64,000 nt of DNA from Prochlorococcus sp. AG-347-M18 (lineage in GTDB: Bacteria; Cyanobacteriota; Cyanobacteriia; PCC-6307; Cyanobiaceae): the NCBI GenBank assembly GCA_003281165.1, contig QCCT01000002.1, forward strand, positions 107,612-171,611. The letters run 5' to 3'. The position numbers and the translations under genes are program-made. The notes under the pieces were generated by a model. It searched no databases. It was not told the origin of the DNA and worked only from the letters and a program-made list of their open reading frames with translations. Below are positions 1 through 10,827 of this stretch, piece by piece (position 1 is the first letter of the stretch; every line of letters starts with the position of its first letter).

Positions 1-102
1 AATTATTCTCAAATCTATTATCTACAAATAAATGGAGAGAGAAGTGGGGAATGACGAAATTATCCGTTTAGAGTTAGATTTAAATAAGGATTTCAAATAA
101 AC

Positions 103-1452
103 ATGTTAAGTGTTGCGATATTAGCGGCAGGCAAGGGCACTAGGATGGAAAGCTCATTGCCAAAAGTTTTACATAAAATTTCTGGCAAAAGTCTTTTACA
201 AAGAGTAATTGATTCATGTGTCGAATTAAAACCTGATCAAATTTTCGTAATTACTGGACACAAATCAAAAGAAGTACAAAAGTCAATCCCTAACGATAAA
301 AAAATCCATGTTGTAGTTCAAGAACCTCAATCAGGAACAGGTCATGCTATCCAGGTACTTTGTAGAGAATTTAAAAAACATGAAGGAAAACTTTTGGTAC
401 TTAATGGCGATGTGCCACTCATTAAGCCTAGTACTCTAAAAAGACTTTTGTATTTACACGATTCAAAAAATGCTGATGTTTCTTTAATTACTACAAAGAA
501 AACAAATCCTCATGGATACGGCAGAGTTTTTTTGAAGGGGGATTTTATTGAGAGAATTGTTGAAGAAAAAGATTGCAATGATCTAGAAAAAGAAAATCCA
601 TTAATAAATGCAGGTGTCTACTGTTTTAACTGGGGTAACTTGTCAGAAATAATTAATACCTTGCAAAGCAATAATAATCAAAAAGAGATTTACTTAACAG
701 ATACAATATGTTTGCTAAAAAATTCTTTAAGCCTTGAGGTAGAGGATAATGGCGAACTTCAAGGAATTAATAACAGAATTCAACTATCAGAATGCGAGGA
801 AAGTATTCAGAATTCAATTAAAGAAAAGCATATGCTTAATGGCGTAACTTTTATAAATAAAGCAAGTTGTTCAATTAGTGAAGACGCCGAAATTGGTAAA
901 GATGTAATTATTGAGGCTAATACACATATAAGAGGAAATACCAAAATAAATAATCATTGCATTATCGGACCAAATACTTTTATTGAGAATTCTAATGTGG
1001 GATTAAATTGTGAAATTTCAAACTCTACTATTTATGCTTCTCAGATAATGGATCATATAAAAATTGGCCCTTATAGTCATATAAGACCTAATTCCAAAAT
1101 ATCTTCCTTCAGCAAAATAGGTAATTTTGTTGAAATCAAAAATAGTCAATTAGAAGAGGAATCTAAAGTAAACCATTTAAGTTATATTGGCGATTCTATT
1201 ATTGGAAGATCTACAAATATTGGAGCAGGTACTATTACTGCAAATTTTGATGGTCAGAAAAAACATCAAACAAAAATTGGTAAAAATTCAAGTATTGGTG
1301 CAAATACAGTTTTTATAGCGCCAATAAATCTCGGGGATTCAGTTACAACAGGAGCTGGTTCTGTGATCACAAAAGACTCTAAAGATAATTCATTAGCAAT
1401 CTCAAGAACTAAGCAAGTAAATATAGAAAATTGGGAAAGAAAGAAACCTTGA
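103..1452 (+). CDS. glmU: Bifunctional UDP-GlcNAc pyrophosphorylase / glucosamine-1-phosphate acetyltransferase
   Basis: This enzyme makes UDP-N-acetylglucosamine for peptidoglycan and lipopolysaccharide in the cytoplasm. The N-terminal nucleotidyltransferase domain (about residues 1-230) has the LAAGKGTRM loop at residues 7-15, [10 protein letters not shown] at 73-82 and NGDVPL at 101-106. From about residue 250 the protein is a left-handed beta-helix of hexapeptide repeats, with the acetyltransferase segment IGNFVEIK and VNHLSYIGD carrying the expected catalytic His. The length of 449 residues is normal for the family. The gene converges on murF with one base between the two stop codons, so two cell-wall precursor genes face each other. 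The ATG start follows a 2-base gap after an in-frame-looking stop of unidentified upstream sequence. Confidence 0.97.
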   Translation: MLSVAILAAGKGTRMESSLPKVLHKISGKSLLQRVIDSCVELKPDQIFVITGHKSKEVQKSIPNDKKIHVVVQEPQSGTGHAIQVLCREFKKHEGKLLVLNGDVPLIKPSTLKRLLYLHDSKNADVSLITTKKTNPHGYGRVFLKGDFIERIVEEKDCNDLEKENPLINAGVYCFNWGNLSEIINTLQSNNNQKEIYLTDTICLLKNSLSLEVEDNGELQGINNRIQLSECEESIQNSIKEKHMLNGVTFINKASCSISEDAEIGKDVIIEANTHIRGNTKINNHCIIGPNTFIENSNVGLNCEISNSTIYASQIMDHIKIGPYSHIRPNSKISSFSKIGNFVEIKNSQLEEESKVNHLSYIGDSIIGRSTNIGAGTITANFDGQKKHQTKIGKNSSIGANTVFIAPINLGDSVTTGAGSVITKDSKDNSLAISRTKQVNIENWERKKP

Positions 1453-1453
1453 T

Positions 1454-2827
1454 CTAATTAATTAATTCAATAATTTTTTCCAGTTGCCAACATCTACTCC
1501 CTTTTATAAGAATAGAATCACCTTTTTTTGTAGATTTATTTATCTCTTTAGGTACATCTTCAATATTGTTAAAAACTAAAAATTTTTTCTTATCTTTTAA
1601 ATAATTGGTATAAATTTTTTCATTTTTTTTCTCGCAAATAAATAAACACTTCTCTATATCTGAATTATTTATTAAGTTGAATATTTCTTTATGATATTTT
1701 TCAGATTCTTCTCCCAATTCTTGCATACTTCCAAATATGAAAAATTTGTTTCTTGGTTTTTCAAGAAGGTTTTTAATACATGCTTTTACTGACTCTGGAG
1801 AGGCATTATATGATTCATCATATATTGTTGTTCTTGCTGATTTAAGAATTTTATTCCTTCCACCTAAACTTACAAAATCAAATTTATTAAAACTTGCAAA
1901 ATCAATTCCGAGCTCTTTAGCAACTGCATAGGCAAATAAGAAATTCGAAGCATTATGAAATCCCTCAAATGAAATTTCAAAGGTATTTTCTTCAATTAAA
2001 ATTGTTTTATTCGAAGGATTATAAAATCCTCGCAAATTATCATCTTTCTTAAAACTCTCCTTGTAATTTTTTATATTTAATAGTTTTACTTTTATTACTC
2101 TACCTTTCCAAAATTCTTTTAAAGTTTTTTCTAGGAATAGATCATTTGATGGAATTATTACAACTCCTTCTGGATTTAAGAACTTACTAATTTCACACTT
2201 TGCATGAGTAATATTTTTTTTTGAGCCTAACAATCCAATATGAGCTGTGCCAATGTTAGTAATAACTGCAATATCGGGTTCACTATATTTAGATAAATTC
2301 TCGATCTGTCCAAGACCTCTCATCCCCATCTCGAGAACTAAAACTTTATCTTTTATATCCGTGGCAAGAATAGTAAGACCAACTCCAATCTCATTATTGA
2401 AATTTGCATGAGATAATTTAATTCTTCCAAATTTATTTAAAACTTCACCAATCATTTCTTTTGTTGTTGTTTTACCCACTGAGCCAGTTATTGCAACAAC
2501 AGGAATATTTAATTTTTTTCTTTTTAGCAATGCTAATTTTTGAAATGCCTCTGTTGTGTCATTCACAACCCAATAAGGAAAATTACTAGGAAGTAATCTC
2601 TGCATCCCTTTTTGTATTACTACTGATTTGACTCCTTTATTTAAAACCTCTGAAAGAAAACTATGTCCGTCAAAATTTTCACCCTTAATAGCTATAAAAA
2701 GATCATTTTTTAATAAAGTTCTACTATCAATACTTATATTCTTAAAATTAAAAAAATCTCTTTTCCCCTCGCCCAGATTTCTAATATCCCCCAAAACATC
2801 GTTTAATTCTGATAAAGAGAATTCCAT
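1454..2827 (-). CDS. murF: UDP-N-acetylmuramoyl-tripeptide:D-Ala-D-Ala ligase MurF
   Basis: MurF adds D-alanyl-D-alanine to the UDP-MurNAc tripeptide, the last cytoplasmic step of peptidoglycan precursor synthesis. Visible motifs are the N-terminal SIDSRTL uridine-binding segment (residues 32-38), the Mur-ligase P-loop GSVGKTTTK (115-123), and the SHANFNNEIGVG segment typical of MurF. The C-terminal part contains YDESYNASPESV, which matches the Mur ligase C-terminal domain. At 457 residues it is of usual length. It sits 7 bp downstream of glgA on the same strand and may be cotranscribed with it. It is convergent with glmU. Confidence 0.96.
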   Translation of the reverse strand: MEFSLSELNDVLGDIRNLGEGKRDFFNFKNISIDSRTLLKNDLFIAIKGENFDGHSFLSEVLNKGVKSVVIQKGMQRLLPSNFPYWVVNDTTEAFQKLALLKRKKLNIPVVAITGSVGKTTTKEMIGEVLNKFGRIKLSHANFNNEIGVGLTILATDIKDKVLVLEMGMRGLGQIENLSKYSEPDIAVITNIGTAHIGLLGSKKNITHAKCEISKFLNPEGVVIIPSNDLFLEKTLKEFWKGRVIKVKLLNIKNYKESFKKDDNLRGFYNPSNKTILIEENTFEISFEGFHNASNFLFAYAVAKELGIDFASFNKFDFVSLGGRNKILKSARTTIYDESYNASPESVKACIKNLLEKPRNKFFIFGSMQELGEESEKYHKEIFNLINNSDIEKCLFICEKKNEKIYTNYLKDKKKFLVFNNIEDVPKEINKSTKKGDSILIKGSRCWQLEKIIELIN

Positions 2828-2834
2828 TAAAATA

Positions 2835-4292
2835 TTAAGTCATACTTTTTTTTAAAGATGGATCAGCAGATTGTCCGTAAGAGAACTTTTCAACTTCAGC
2901 AAAATCTGGAGATGGTTCTTTTATTCCACAAACATCTTTATACATAATTTCGTATTCGAGCGCGGATCTTTGCCAACTAAACTCTTGGCTCATTGCTCTT
3001 TTTTGCAATAATTCCCAACTATCTTTATGCCTAAAGGCCTCCCAAGACCTTACTAAAGATGTATAAAAATCTATAGGTTCAAAGCGATCGAAGCAAAAAC
3101 CCGTGCCACTATTATTTTCCGGATCATGAGGTAAAACTGTATCAACTAAACCTCCTACTCGCCTTACTATAGGAATAGAACCATACCTCATAGCGAGTAG
3201 TTGACTAATACCACAAGGTTCGAATCTACTTGGCATTAAAAATGCATCAGAGCCACCATATATAAGTCTTGATAAAGAATCATCATAAGTAAGAAATACA
3301 GAAAATCTTCCTGGGTAATCTAATGCAAGTTGCCATAATCCTGACTCTAAATATCTATCTCCAGTACCTAAAACAGCTATTTGCGAATCTGTATATGCTA
3401 AAAGTCTTCTTGAAACTTGTAAAAGTAAGTCAACCCCTTTCTGATCAACTAACCTACTGACCATACCTAAAAGATATTTTTTTGGATTAACTTCGAGACC
3501 CATTTCTCTCTGCAGTATTTTTTTATTTTCTAGCCTATTTTCTAAATTATTAATACTAAATTTTGCAGGTAAAACTGGATCTTTGGCTGGATTCCATTCA
3601 TCAAGATCTATGCCATTTAGAATTCCCCTTAATTTACCTGAAATGTAATTAAGTAATCCTTCAAGGCTTTCCCCATATTCATGGGTTTTAATTTCATCTG
3701 CATAAGTCGGAGAAACAGCATTGACTCTATCCGCATACAGCATTGCCGCAGCCATTGTATGGTCTCCATGCATATACCAAGGACACCAAGTCATTTTTTC
3801 AAGTTTCCATCTCCAAGGGCCTTGATATTTTAAATTATGAATTGTGAAGACAGTACTAATTTCGGGGTCCTGATGCATCCACACAGGAATCATTCCAGTA
3901 TGCCAATCATGGCAATGGAGAACTTGAGGTTTCCAACAATTCCAGGCAAATTCTGCAGTGGCACTAGCAAAAAATGTAAAGCGCCAGTCCTCATTTTCGC
4001 CTCCGTATATTTGGTCAGAGTCAAATGTAGGATGACCTACTAGGTAAATCACATAATTATGAATGGGATGTTTTGCCTCATATACGGCGAAATCAGTGCC
4101 CATTGTATTTGCTCTAAAGACTGGTTCATTTGATACCTCTAAAAGACTCCACAATTTTCCATATCCTGGAATTATTACCCTTACATCGTGACCAAGTTTT
4201 ATCAAAGATGGAGGTAACGAACCAACCACATCTCCCATACCTCCAACTTTGATCATTGGAGCACATTCAGCAGCGGCAAGAAGAATTCTCAT
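2835..4292 (-). CDS. glgA: Glycogen synthase (ADP-glucose type)
   Basis: GlgA transfers glucose from ADP-glucose to the growing glycogen chain, the main daytime carbon store of cyanobacteria. The N-terminal GT5 domain starts [12 protein letters not shown] and has the substrate loop [10 protein letters not shown] from residue 15, a variant of the usual KxGGL. The C-terminal GT-B half has LGTGDRYLE and the PSRFEPCG segment with the nucleotide-binding Glu, followed by [11 protein letters not shown]. At 485 residues it is full length. The branching enzyme glgB lies 27 kb away in this window, so the glycogen genes are dispersed. The flanking murF and menB genes are functionally unrelated. Confidence 0.96.
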   Translation of the reverse strand: MRILLAAAECAPMIKVGGMGDVVGSLPPSLIKLGHDVRVIIPGYGKLWSLLEVSNEPVFRANTMGTDFAVYEAKHPIHNYVIYLVGHPTFDSDQIYGGENEDWRFTFFASATAEFAWNCWKPQVLHCHDWHTGMIPVWMHQDPEISTVFTIHNLKYQGPWRWKLEKMTWCPWYMHGDHTMAAAMLYADRVNAVSPTYADEIKTHEYGESLEGLLNYISGKLRGILNGIDLDEWNPAKDPVLPAKFSINNLENRLENKKILQREMGLEVNPKKYLLGMVSRLVDQKGVDLLLQVSRRLLAYTDSQIAVLGTGDRYLESGLWQLALDYPGRFSVFLTYDDSLSRLIYGGSDAFLMPSRFEPCGISQLLAMRYGSIPIVRRVGGLVDTVLPHDPENNSGTGFCFDRFEPIDFYTSLVRSWEAFRHKDSWELLQKRAMSQEFSWQRSALEYEIMYKDVCGIKEPSPDFAEVEKFSYGQSADPSLKKSMT

Positions 4293-4327
4293 TAATAATT
4301 ACTTAAAAAAGTTCTTTTGAAAATTAA

Positions 4328-5185
4328 CTAGGGTGTCCACTTATAGTCAGAAAAGTCTGGTGGACGCTTTTCAAGAAAGGCATCTCTTCCTTCTTGAGCT
4401 TCTTCAGTCGAATAAAATAATTGAGTTGTGTATCCAGATAATTCTTGAATACCCGCAATTCCATCATTCTCCGCATTGAATGAAGCTTTGAGGATACGAA
4501 TAGCAGTTGGACTATTTCGTAAAATCTCTCTTGCCCAGATTACACCCTCAGCTTCTAATTCTTCAATCTTTGTAATTGCATTTATCAAGCCCATCTTAAG
4601 AGCTTCCTTGGAATTATATTTTCTACATAAAAACCAAATTTCTTTTGCTTTTCTTTGCCCAACAAGTCTTGCCAAATAACTAGATCCAAAACCCGCATCA
4701 AAACTACCAACTCTTGGACCTGTTTGACCAAATATTGCATTTTCAGAGGCGATACTGAGATCACAAATTAAATGAAGTACCTGTCCTCCTCCAATTGCAA
4801 AACCAGGAACTAAGGCAATAACCACTTTAGGCAAACTCCTTATTAATCTTTGAAGTTCAAGTACATTTAATCTCTGCTTCCCTTCATAATTTTTATATCC
4901 ATTTTCACCTCTTACACTCTGATCGCCTCCAGAGCAAAAAGAATAAATACCTTTCTTGTCAGGTCCCGCACCTGTAAGGAGAACAACGCCAATAGTTTCA
5001 TCATTTCTTACGATATTAAATGCGTTAATAAGTTCATCTACAGTTTGTGGCCTAAATGCATTTCTTTTTTCAGGCCGATTAATAGCAATTCTCGCAATTC
5101 CCTCATCTGCTTTGTGAAACAATATATCCTCATAAGATTTGCATTCTGACCAATTTAAAGTTGTTTTACCTGGTAATACTTTCAT
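4328..5185 (-). CDS. menB: 1,4-dihydroxy-2-naphthoyl-CoA synthase MenB
   Basis: MenB is a crotonase-fold enzyme that closes the naphthoquinone ring of o-succinylbenzoyl-CoA. In cyanobacteria this leads to phylloquinone, the A1 electron carrier of photosystem I. The crotonase core is clear: [12 protein letters not shown] near residues 35-46, the oxyanion-hole [12 protein letters not shown] loop, and [20 protein letters not shown]. The tail [16 protein letters not shown] is typical of MenB rather than of other enoyl-CoA hydratases. The gene lies 35 bp downstream of menD on the same strand, which supports the pathway assignment and suggests cotranscription. Confidence 0.96.
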   Translation of the reverse strand: MKVLPGKTTLNWSECKSYEDILFHKADEGIARIAINRPEKRNAFRPQTVDELINAFNIVRNDETIGVVLLTGAGPDKKGIYSFCSGGDQSVRGENGYKNYEGKQRLNVLELQRLIRSLPKVVIALVPGFAIGGGQVLHLICDLSIASENAIFGQTGPRVGSFDAGFGSSYLARLVGQRKAKEIWFLCRKYNSKEALKMGLINAITKIEELEAEGVIWAREILRNSPTAIRILKASFNAENDGIAGIQELSGYTTQLFYSTEEAQEGRDAFLEKRPPDFSDYKWTP

Positions 5186-5220
5186 GAAACCTAATTATTC
5201 AAAGATAGAAAATGATAAAT

Positions 5221-6984
5221 TTAACTGCCAATTATTGTTTCTAACAGGGCATTCTTTTCACAAATTTCATTTTCTGGATCAATATCAACTTTAATTATTA
5301 CAGATTTTTGGATAGAAATGCTCCAATCGAATGCCTCTCGTAATTTTTTAAAATTTGCCACACTTTTAAAGTTTACTTGATAGCCCTCTGCGAGCTTTGG
5401 CCAGTTTATTTCTTTTGGCATAAGAAAAAGTTTTTTTAGTTCATCTTCTTTTAAATTTTCTTTATAAATACGATTAAATATATTTCCTCCATTATTATTT
5501 ATCAGAAGAATTGTTAAATTCATGTTGATTGAATTTTCAATCAGCCAACCGTTTATATCATAAATAAAAGCCAAATCTCCAGTAACAAGAAGTAGAGGTT
5601 TTTTAATTCTAGAAATACCTAATGCAAGAGATAAAGTACCGTCTATGCCAGAAGCTCCCCTAAAGCTGAAACAATTTCTTGTTAGAGTGCCATTCTCAGA
5701 AAATGTAAGCCAATCTCTAATTGGGCTACTTGCGGAGAGCATTATAGGATTTTCAGCTGGCCAAAGTTTTGGGACAAGGTTTGCGAGCATATACTCAGTA
5801 ATTTTATTATCTTGAGTAATTTTCTCATTTAAAACACCTCTAATCTTCTCTCCTTCCTCTATTAGATCTAAAGCCATTGGAGTAAGAGATTTTTTGTTTT
5901 TTTCGTTAATTGATAATTCTTCCAGCAATAGAGTAGTAAAGTTTGAAAGCCCAAAATCATATTCAAATGATTTTTTTATAGGGTCCAATTTTCTATAGTT
6001 TTTTTCTTTTATAAGAATTTGTATACCTTCGAAAGTTGTTAAAAATTTCTCCAAATCAATTGAAGATGACATGGGGCCAAGCCTCAAAAGTTGATGACAA
6101 TTTATTGAATTTTTATTTTTTCTTAAGACTAATTCCCAATTCACAACTAATCCTCTCAAATCAGAATTAACTCCTGAAACAGGATCAGCAAATACTGGCC
6201 AACCAGTAATTTCTTGCAATATTTCTAAAGATTTATTAAAAGAAATTAAATCATTTATGGAACCTTGATAGGGACCTACCAAAATTATGCCGGATTCATC
6301 TAAATTTAAATTTTTTGAAATTTCTAAGAATTTGTTTTTATCAGATTTTATTTCAACTTCCTGAAATATATATTTTTTCTTTAAATAAATTCTTTCAAAA
6401 ACCTCTAAAACATTTTTTTTATTTAAAAGTGAAATACCTAAAGGCTTATCAATAGGAATATTTAAATGAATAGGCCCTGGGAAAGTTGATATTTGTTTCT
6501 CAGTAATTCGAACTAAATTCAGGATTTCGTTTTCTTGTGTTTCATGAAGTCCATTTAGATTTGTACTTAAAACCCTTCTGCAGACTGAAGTCAAAAAATC
6601 TTCTTGATTTACTGTTTGATTAGCGCCACAATCTTTTAATCTTAAGGGTCTATCAGCAGTAAGAAATATAATCCCTTTACAAGATCGGTCTGCCTCAACT
6701 GCTGCTGGCAATAAGTTACTTACGGCAGTTCCAGAAGTGGTAATAACTAAAGAAAGATTACCTGATGCAGCAGAAATCCCAAGAGAGTGGAATCCCGCAG
6801 ATCTCTCATCTATTGAATTAAAAATATTTACCAGACCTAATTTATTTAATTCTCCAGCAGCTATCGCTAGGGGTGCTGATCTACTACCTGGACATAGTAT
6901 TAAATTTTGAACTCCTATTTTTATTAAGAGATTCAAAAGTTGTAAACTTCTAAGAAAATTTTTGCATTCAATAGATGATGTCAT
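5221..6984 (-). CDS. menD: SEPHCHC synthase MenD (thiamine-diphosphate enzyme)
   Basis: MenD condenses 2-oxoglutarate with isochorismate, the first committed step toward phylloquinone. The sequence shows the ThDP-enzyme layout. The N-terminal Pyr domain has [13 protein letters not shown] and the catalytic-Glu region [15 protein letters not shown] middle domain follows. The C-terminal PP domain has the ThDP/Mg segment [13 protein letters not shown] followed by [10 protein letters not shown]. At 587 residues it is normal. It begins 50 bp from the divergent lepB start, so a short two-way promoter region is shared, and it is followed by menB. Confidence 0.96.
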   Translation of the reverse strand: MTSSIECKNFLRSLQLLNLLIKIGVQNLILCPGSRSAPLAIAAGELNKLGLVNIFNSIDERSAGFHSLGISAASGNLSLVITTSGTAVSNLLPAAVEADRSCKGIIFLTADRPLRLKDCGANQTVNQEDFLTSVCRRVLSTNLNGLHETQENEILNLVRITEKQISTFPGPIHLNIPIDKPLGISLLNKKNVLEVFERIYLKKKYIFQEVEIKSDKNKFLEISKNLNLDESGIILVGPYQGSINDLISFNKSLEILQEITGWPVFADPVSGVNSDLRGLVVNWELVLRKNKNSINCHQLLRLGPMSSSIDLEKFLTTFEGIQILIKEKNYRKLDPIKKSFEYDFGLSNFTTLLLEELSINEKNKKSLTPMALDLIEEGEKIRGVLNEKITQDNKITEYMLANLVPKLWPAENPIMLSASSPIRDWLTFSENGTLTRNCFSFRGASGIDGTLSLALGISRIKKPLLLVTGDLAFIYDINGWLIENSINMNLTILLINNNGGNIFNRIYKENLKEDELKKLFLMPKEINWPKLAEGYQVNFKSVANFKKLREAFDWSISIQKSVIIKVDIDPENEICEKNALLETIIGS

Positions 6985-7034
6985 AATTTATATAAATGCA
7001 TTGGGATTTTCCTTATAACTGAATTAAATAAAAC

Positions 7035-7619
7035 ATGTCTACAACTCAAGAAAAAAGAAATTCAATAATAAAGGATTTAAAAAATCTTTTAATCTGGATA
7101 TCTATAGCTTTAATTATACGATGGCAGGTTATAGAGCCAAGATGGATCCCCTCCGGTTCAATGCTTCCAACTCTTCAAATACAAGATAAAATTCTTGTTG
7201 AGAAAGTAACCCCCAAAATCACTTCTAAATCAAATCTTTCAAAATTAAAAAATAAAATAGTTGTTTTTAACGTGCCGGAGCAATTAATTAATGCTGGTTA
7301 TGAAGCAGATACTGCACTAATAAAAAGAGTAATTGGAATACCTGGAGACAAAGTAGAAGTAAGAGACGGTAACCTTTACTTAAATGATATCGCTCAAAAA
7401 AATTATGTTTTTGACAAAAATATTAATTATTCTATAGGGCCTTTTATTGTCCCAGAAGAGTCATTATGGGTAATGGGAGATAATAGAAATAACAGTATGG
7501 ACTCACATATTTGGGGATTTTTACCTTATGAAAAGGTTATTGGTAAAGCTATTTTTAGATATTGGCCGTTTAATAAAATTGGACCTATTCGGTTCCCTGC
7601 CCTTAATAATTTAGATTAA
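7035..7619 (+). CDS. lepB: Signal peptidase I
   Basis: This is a membrane-anchored serine protease that removes signal peptides from exported proteins. One hydrophobic segment (about residues 17-30, NLLIWISIALIIRW) anchors the protein. The catalytic Ser is in PSGSMLPTL (Ser42), and the general-base Lys is in TALIKRVIGIPGD (Lys97). The C-terminal box has VMGDNRNNSMDSHIWG. At 194 residues with a single anchor it is the compact Gram-positive/cyanobacterial form. It diverges from menD and is followed 45 bp later by the DUF760 gene. Confidence 0.95.
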   Translation: MSTTQEKRNSIIKDLKNLLIWISIALIIRWQVIEPRWIPSGSMLPTLQIQDKILVEKVTPKITSKSNLSKLKNKIVVFNVPEQLINAGYEADTALIKRVIGIPGDKVEVRDGNLYLNDIAQKNYVFDKNINYSIGPFIVPEESLWVMGDNRNNSMDSHIWGFLPYEKVIGKAIFRYWPFNKIGPIRFPALNNLD

Positions 7620-7664
7620 TGGGTACCTGATGTTGTAGGGTTTTTATATCTTGAAGTTGTAGAA

Positions 7665-8000
7665 ATGTTTAATCCAGAATTTCTTGCTACTGAAAATAAT
7701 GATCCAAACGATGAGAATGATTTAATTCAATATTTACAAAAACAATCTCCAGAAGTTTTGCAAAGAGTAGCAAAATCAGCTAGTGAAGATATTCAAGAAA
7801 TTATTAGACATAATGTTCAAGGTCTTCTTGGAATGCTTCCTTCAGATCAATTTGATGTAAAAATAACATCTTCAAAAGACAACATTGCTAATTTATTATC
7901 TTCCGCAATGATGACAGGATATTTCTTAAGACAAATGGAGCAAAGAAAAGAGCTGGAACAAACTCTTAAAAATGATGAGAACATGTCCATTGAAGAATAA
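7665..8000 (+). CDS. DUF760 family protein
   Basis: This acidic 111-residue protein has no membrane segment. The central stretch with LQRVAKSASEDIQEIIRHNVQGLLGMLP and the later SSAMMTGYFLRQMEQR helix match my memory of the DUF760 family, found in cyanobacteria and plastid-bearing eukaryotes. Its role is not established from the sequence. Plant members have been linked to chloroplast protein turnover, but I cannot extend that to this protein. It is convergent with the DUF4336 gene, with 5 bp between the stop codons. Confidence 0.82.
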   Translation: MFNPEFLATENNDPNDENDLIQYLQKQSPEVLQRVAKSASEDIQEIIRHNVQGLLGMLPSDQFDVKITSSKDNIANLLSSAMMTGYFLRQMEQRKELEQTLKNDENMSIEE

Positions 8001-8005
8001 TTGTT

Positions 8006-9178
8006 TTAGAGATTTACTTCTTCAGGAATTATTCCAAGTTCAAACAACTTTTTATATAAACCCATCAAAAATTTATTATCCTCAGGAAGTTTGTCCCACT
8101 TTTCAGAATTAATTTCATTAATTAATTTTTGACAATCTTCTATTGTAAATTTTATAGGGGCCGTAAAATGAGCTGGAATTAAATATTCCATATCTTCAAA
8201 ACACTTGATATTTTCTAACCATTTTAGTAAAACTTCTTTTGAACGCGGAAAAATTAATTTCTGTAAAACTGGTGCAATTTGAATCTTAGGAGTATCTTTA
8301 CCCATTATTTCAACAAGAGAAGATTCCCAATCTTCGTCCCACAAAAAGGGATAAATACCGAAATGTGATCTCCAATTCCTGAGATCTTTTTTGAATGAAT
8401 ACTTAACTATTTTTTTTAAAGGCGGAATATTTAATTTACCTGGTTTTAAAAAAGATGAAAACAAGACTAACCTTTTCCATCCTTTTTTTCTATGTTCGAT
8501 GGAGTCAATCAAAGGTTCATCTCCTCTCTCTCTAGAATGAAAAAGAAGTGGAGTTGGATCAAAATCAAATATTTCAGGAGGATTGGATTCTATTCCAACT
8601 ATTGCGTCTGTCACATGAAGTGTTTTCGTAGGATAATGGAAACAGCTTATCTCCTGATATCTTCCAAGTCCTAAATTCAGAGGGCCTAATGAAGACCATT
8701 TAAAGTAGTTTGTATGCGGAGTACCTTCCTCAAAGAGTATTCTTGATCTTTTTGATGGAATTCCTAAGAAATCTAGTGGTAGATTTATGGGGAAACTCCA
8801 TTGTCCAGGACAAAGCCAAATTTCTGCATCTTTAAAAGTTCTTGAAAGAGCTGGCAGTCCGATTTTATGTTCTAGTCCAGAGGCACTCGGTAGAATTATT
8901 GTTTTTACTTTGCCATGAATCGCAATTAATTTTTCTAACTCATTTATTAATTCTTTTGTCGGAGGCAGTGGATTTATTAGCATCAATCCATTATCAACCT
9001 TTATTACCGTCATTCTTATTGGAACCGCAACATAATAAAGTCCCTGTATTTGTTCCAAGGACCATATTTCATCAGGAATTAATTCTTTTAAAATTGTTTT
9101 CTTTTTTCCATAAGGATATAAGGGGAATAATGGCCACCAATTCCATTTTTTATTTAAAGTTTCATCCACCACAATCAT
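8006..9178 (-). CDS. DUF4336 family protein, last gene of the metal-transport operon
   Basis: This 390-residue soluble protein matches DUF4336, a family with a likely metallo-beta-lactamase-like fold. Segments that suggest the fold are MTVIKVDNGLMLINPLPPTKELINEL, TIILPSASGLEHKIGLPAL (where HxHxDH would be expected), FHYPTKTLHVTDAIVGIE and LIPAHFTAPIKF. The canonical HxHxDH zinc motif is absent, so hydrolase activity cannot be assumed. The ATG overlaps the mntB stop codon by four bases (ATGA), which implies translational coupling to the importer. The location suggests a role in metal handling or sensing; that is inference only. Confidence 0.8.
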   Translation of the reverse strand: MIVVDETLNKKWNWWPLFPLYPYGKKKTILKELIPDEIWSLEQIQGLYYVAVPIRMTVIKVDNGLMLINPLPPTKELINELEKLIAIHGKVKTIILPSASGLEHKIGLPALSRTFKDAEIWLCPGQWSFPINLPLDFLGIPSKRSRILFEEGTPHTNYFKWSSLGPLNLGLGRYQEISCFHYPTKTLHVTDAIVGIESNPPEIFDFDPTPLLFHSRERGDEPLIDSIEHRKKGWKRLVLFSSFLKPGKLNIPPLKKIVKYSFKKDLRNWRSHFGIYPFLWDEDWESSLVEIMGKDTPKIQIAPVLQKLIFPRSKEVLLKWLENIKCFEDMEYLIPAHFTAPIKFTIEDCQKLINEINSEKWDKLPEDNKFLMGLYKKLFELGIIPEEVNL

Positions 9179-10047
9179 TTATACCCAACAAATAATTTCC
9201 TTAACTTAAATATTCCGTATCTTGGAGCGAATAAAAAAGCAAATAAAAATATAAAAGTTTGTGCCAAGACAATTGATCCACCTGTTTCAAGATCAAACCA
9301 AAAACTAACATAGATTCCTATAAGGCTTGAGATGATTGCACTTAATACTGAAATTAATGTCATATTATCAAACTTATCAGTAAGTAAATATGCTGTAGCC
9401 CCTGGTGTAATCAACATTGCAACTACCAAAATAATTCCAACAGACTGTAACCCCACAACAGCTGCCAAAGATAAGCATGTAAGGAGTAAATAATGGAGAA
9501 AAAATACATTAATCCCAACTGTTTTTGCATGCCTAGGGTCAAAACAATAAAGCATTAAATCTTTTCTGAAAATTGATAAAAGGATTACTACTAATAAAGA
9601 AATTAATATAGTTTGTTTTACATCTGAAAGTGATATTCCTAATGGACTACCAAAAAGAATAGAGTGCAGATCAATATTACTTTTAATCTTAGAAACCAAT
9701 ACTATTCCAAGAGCGAAAAATCCAGTAAATACCAACCCAATAACGGTATCTTCCTTAACTCTAGATTTCTGCTTAATAAACCCTATCAAGGCTACAGAAC
9801 CAACTCCGAAAATAAATGCCCCTAATGAGAAAGGAAGACCTAATGCATAAGCAACCACAACACCTGGCATTACCGAATGTGACACTGCATCTCCCATTAA
9901 AGCCCATCCTTTAAGAGTCAAATAACTTGATAAAAAACCACAAACAGCTGCAACTAATGAACTCATAAGAAGTGCTTTCCTCATAAAGTCATGAGTTAAA
10001 GGATCTGTGATGAATGAATCTAAAGTTAAAAAAGAACAGAACTCCAT
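9175..10047 (-). CDS. mntB: Metal ABC transporter, permease (ABC-3 family)
   Basis: This is the inner-membrane channel of a manganese/zinc importer. The 290-residue protein is almost entirely hydrophobic, with about eight predicted membrane segments. The segment GWALMGDAVSHSVMPGVVVAY is the conserved ABC-3 permease signature, and ETGGSIVLAQT near the C-terminus is also typical. It lies 12 bp downstream of the ATPase gene and overlaps the DUF4336 start by four bases. The gene order SBP-ATPase-permease matches mntCAB of other cyanobacteria. A zinc (znuB) assignment cannot be excluded. Confidence 0.9.
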   Translation of the reverse strand: MEFCSFLTLDSFITDPLTHDFMRKALLMSSLVAAVCGFLSSYLTLKGWALMGDAVSHSVMPGVVVAYALGLPFSLGAFIFGVGSVALIGFIKQKSRVKEDTVIGLVFTGFFALGIVLVSKIKSNIDLHSILFGSPLGISLSDVKQTILISLLVVILLSIFRKDLMLYCFDPRHAKTVGINVFFLHYLLLTCLSLAAVVGLQSVGIILVVAMLITPGATAYLLTDKFDNMTLISVLSAIISSLIGIYVSFWFDLETGGSIVLAQTFIFLFAFLFAPRYGIFKLRKLFVGYK

Positions 10048-10059
10048 ATAAATTAAAAT

Positions 10060-10824
10060 TTAGGATTCAGGTCCAAACAAGAAATCAGGTGAGATCCCTC
10101 CGAAAGTAGTTGTAATATTTTCAGGGGTAAACACTTCAGAGGTTTCGCCATAAGCTACAACAGTTTTATTTATTAAAAGAACCAAATCACAAAATTCACG
10201 GACATGAATCATATCGTGCGTTGATAATAATATGGTTTTCCCCTCATTTTTAAATTGAATAAATAATTCCGAGATAAGTTTTTCAGTTCTTATATCAACA
10301 CCTGAAAAAGGCTCATCAAGAAGAAGTATTGATGCTCTTTGCGCAATTGCTCTAGCTAAAAAAGTTCGTTTTCTCTGACCTCCAGATAAGTTTCCAATAG
10401 GTGTCGATAAATGATCAGTAAGATCAACTCTCTCAATAGCATCTTTAACCGCCTGAACATCAGACTCTCTAGGAGACCTAAAAATATTCATCGAACCATA
10501 TCTTCCCATCATCACTACATCCCAAACACTTATTGGAAATTGACTATCAATTCCCTCATTTTGAGGAACATAAGCAATTGTCTGATCTTTTTGAGCAGAT
10601 CTTACAGACTCTCCATTTATTCTAATTTTTCCCTTTGAAATATTAACAAAGCCAGTTAAAGCATTAAAGAAAGTTGTTTTACCAGCCCCGTTCATCCCTA
10701 CTAACCCACAAATCTGGCCAGGTTTCAATCTTAAATTGGCATCATACAAAGCCACCTTACCGTTGTAATCTACGCAAATATTCTCTGCCTCAATCCTAAA
10801 GTTTTGATAATTGATTGTTTCCAT
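10060..10824 (-). CDS. mntA: Metal ABC transporter, ATP-binding subunit
   Basis: This cytoplasmic ATPase energises the metal importer. The 254-residue protein has Walker A GMNGAGKTTFFNALTG, a Q-loop at AYVPQNEGID, the signature LSGGQRKRTFLARAIAQ, Walker B ILLLDEPFSGVD and the switch His in LLSTHDM. The segments around these motifs resemble the MntA/ZnuC branch that pairs with ABC-3 permeases. It starts 3 bp after the binding-protein gene and is followed by the permease, so the importer components are encoded together. I use the manganese name because of the binding protein's motifs. Confidence 0.92.
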   Translation of the reverse strand: METINYQNFRIEAENICVDYNGKVALYDANLRLKPGQICGLVGMNGAGKTTFFNALTGFVNISKGKIRINGESVRSAQKDQTIAYVPQNEGIDSQFPISVWDVVMMGRYGSMNIFRSPRESDVQAVKDAIERVDLTDHLSTPIGNLSGGQRKRTFLARAIAQRASILLLDEPFSGVDIRTEKLISELFIQFKNEGKTILLSTHDMIHVREFCDLVLLINKTVVAYGETSEVFTPENITTTFGGISPDFLFGPES

Positions 10825-10827
10825 AAT

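Noticed and set aside
1..100. Possible C-terminal tail of an upstream gene (open frame 3-71) or a 22-codon ORF (32-100) before glmU
   Set aside because: Both are too short to recognise, and the window edge hides the rest. I cannot tell which frame, if either, is coding.
8006..9178. Active metallo-beta-lactamase assignment for the DUF4336 protein
   Set aside because: The HxHxDH zinc motif is not present, so only a fold-level resemblance can be claimed.
8842..9195. Rightward ORF of 117 codons inside the DUF4336 gene
   Set aside because: It lies antisense to a well-supported gene and shows no family features.
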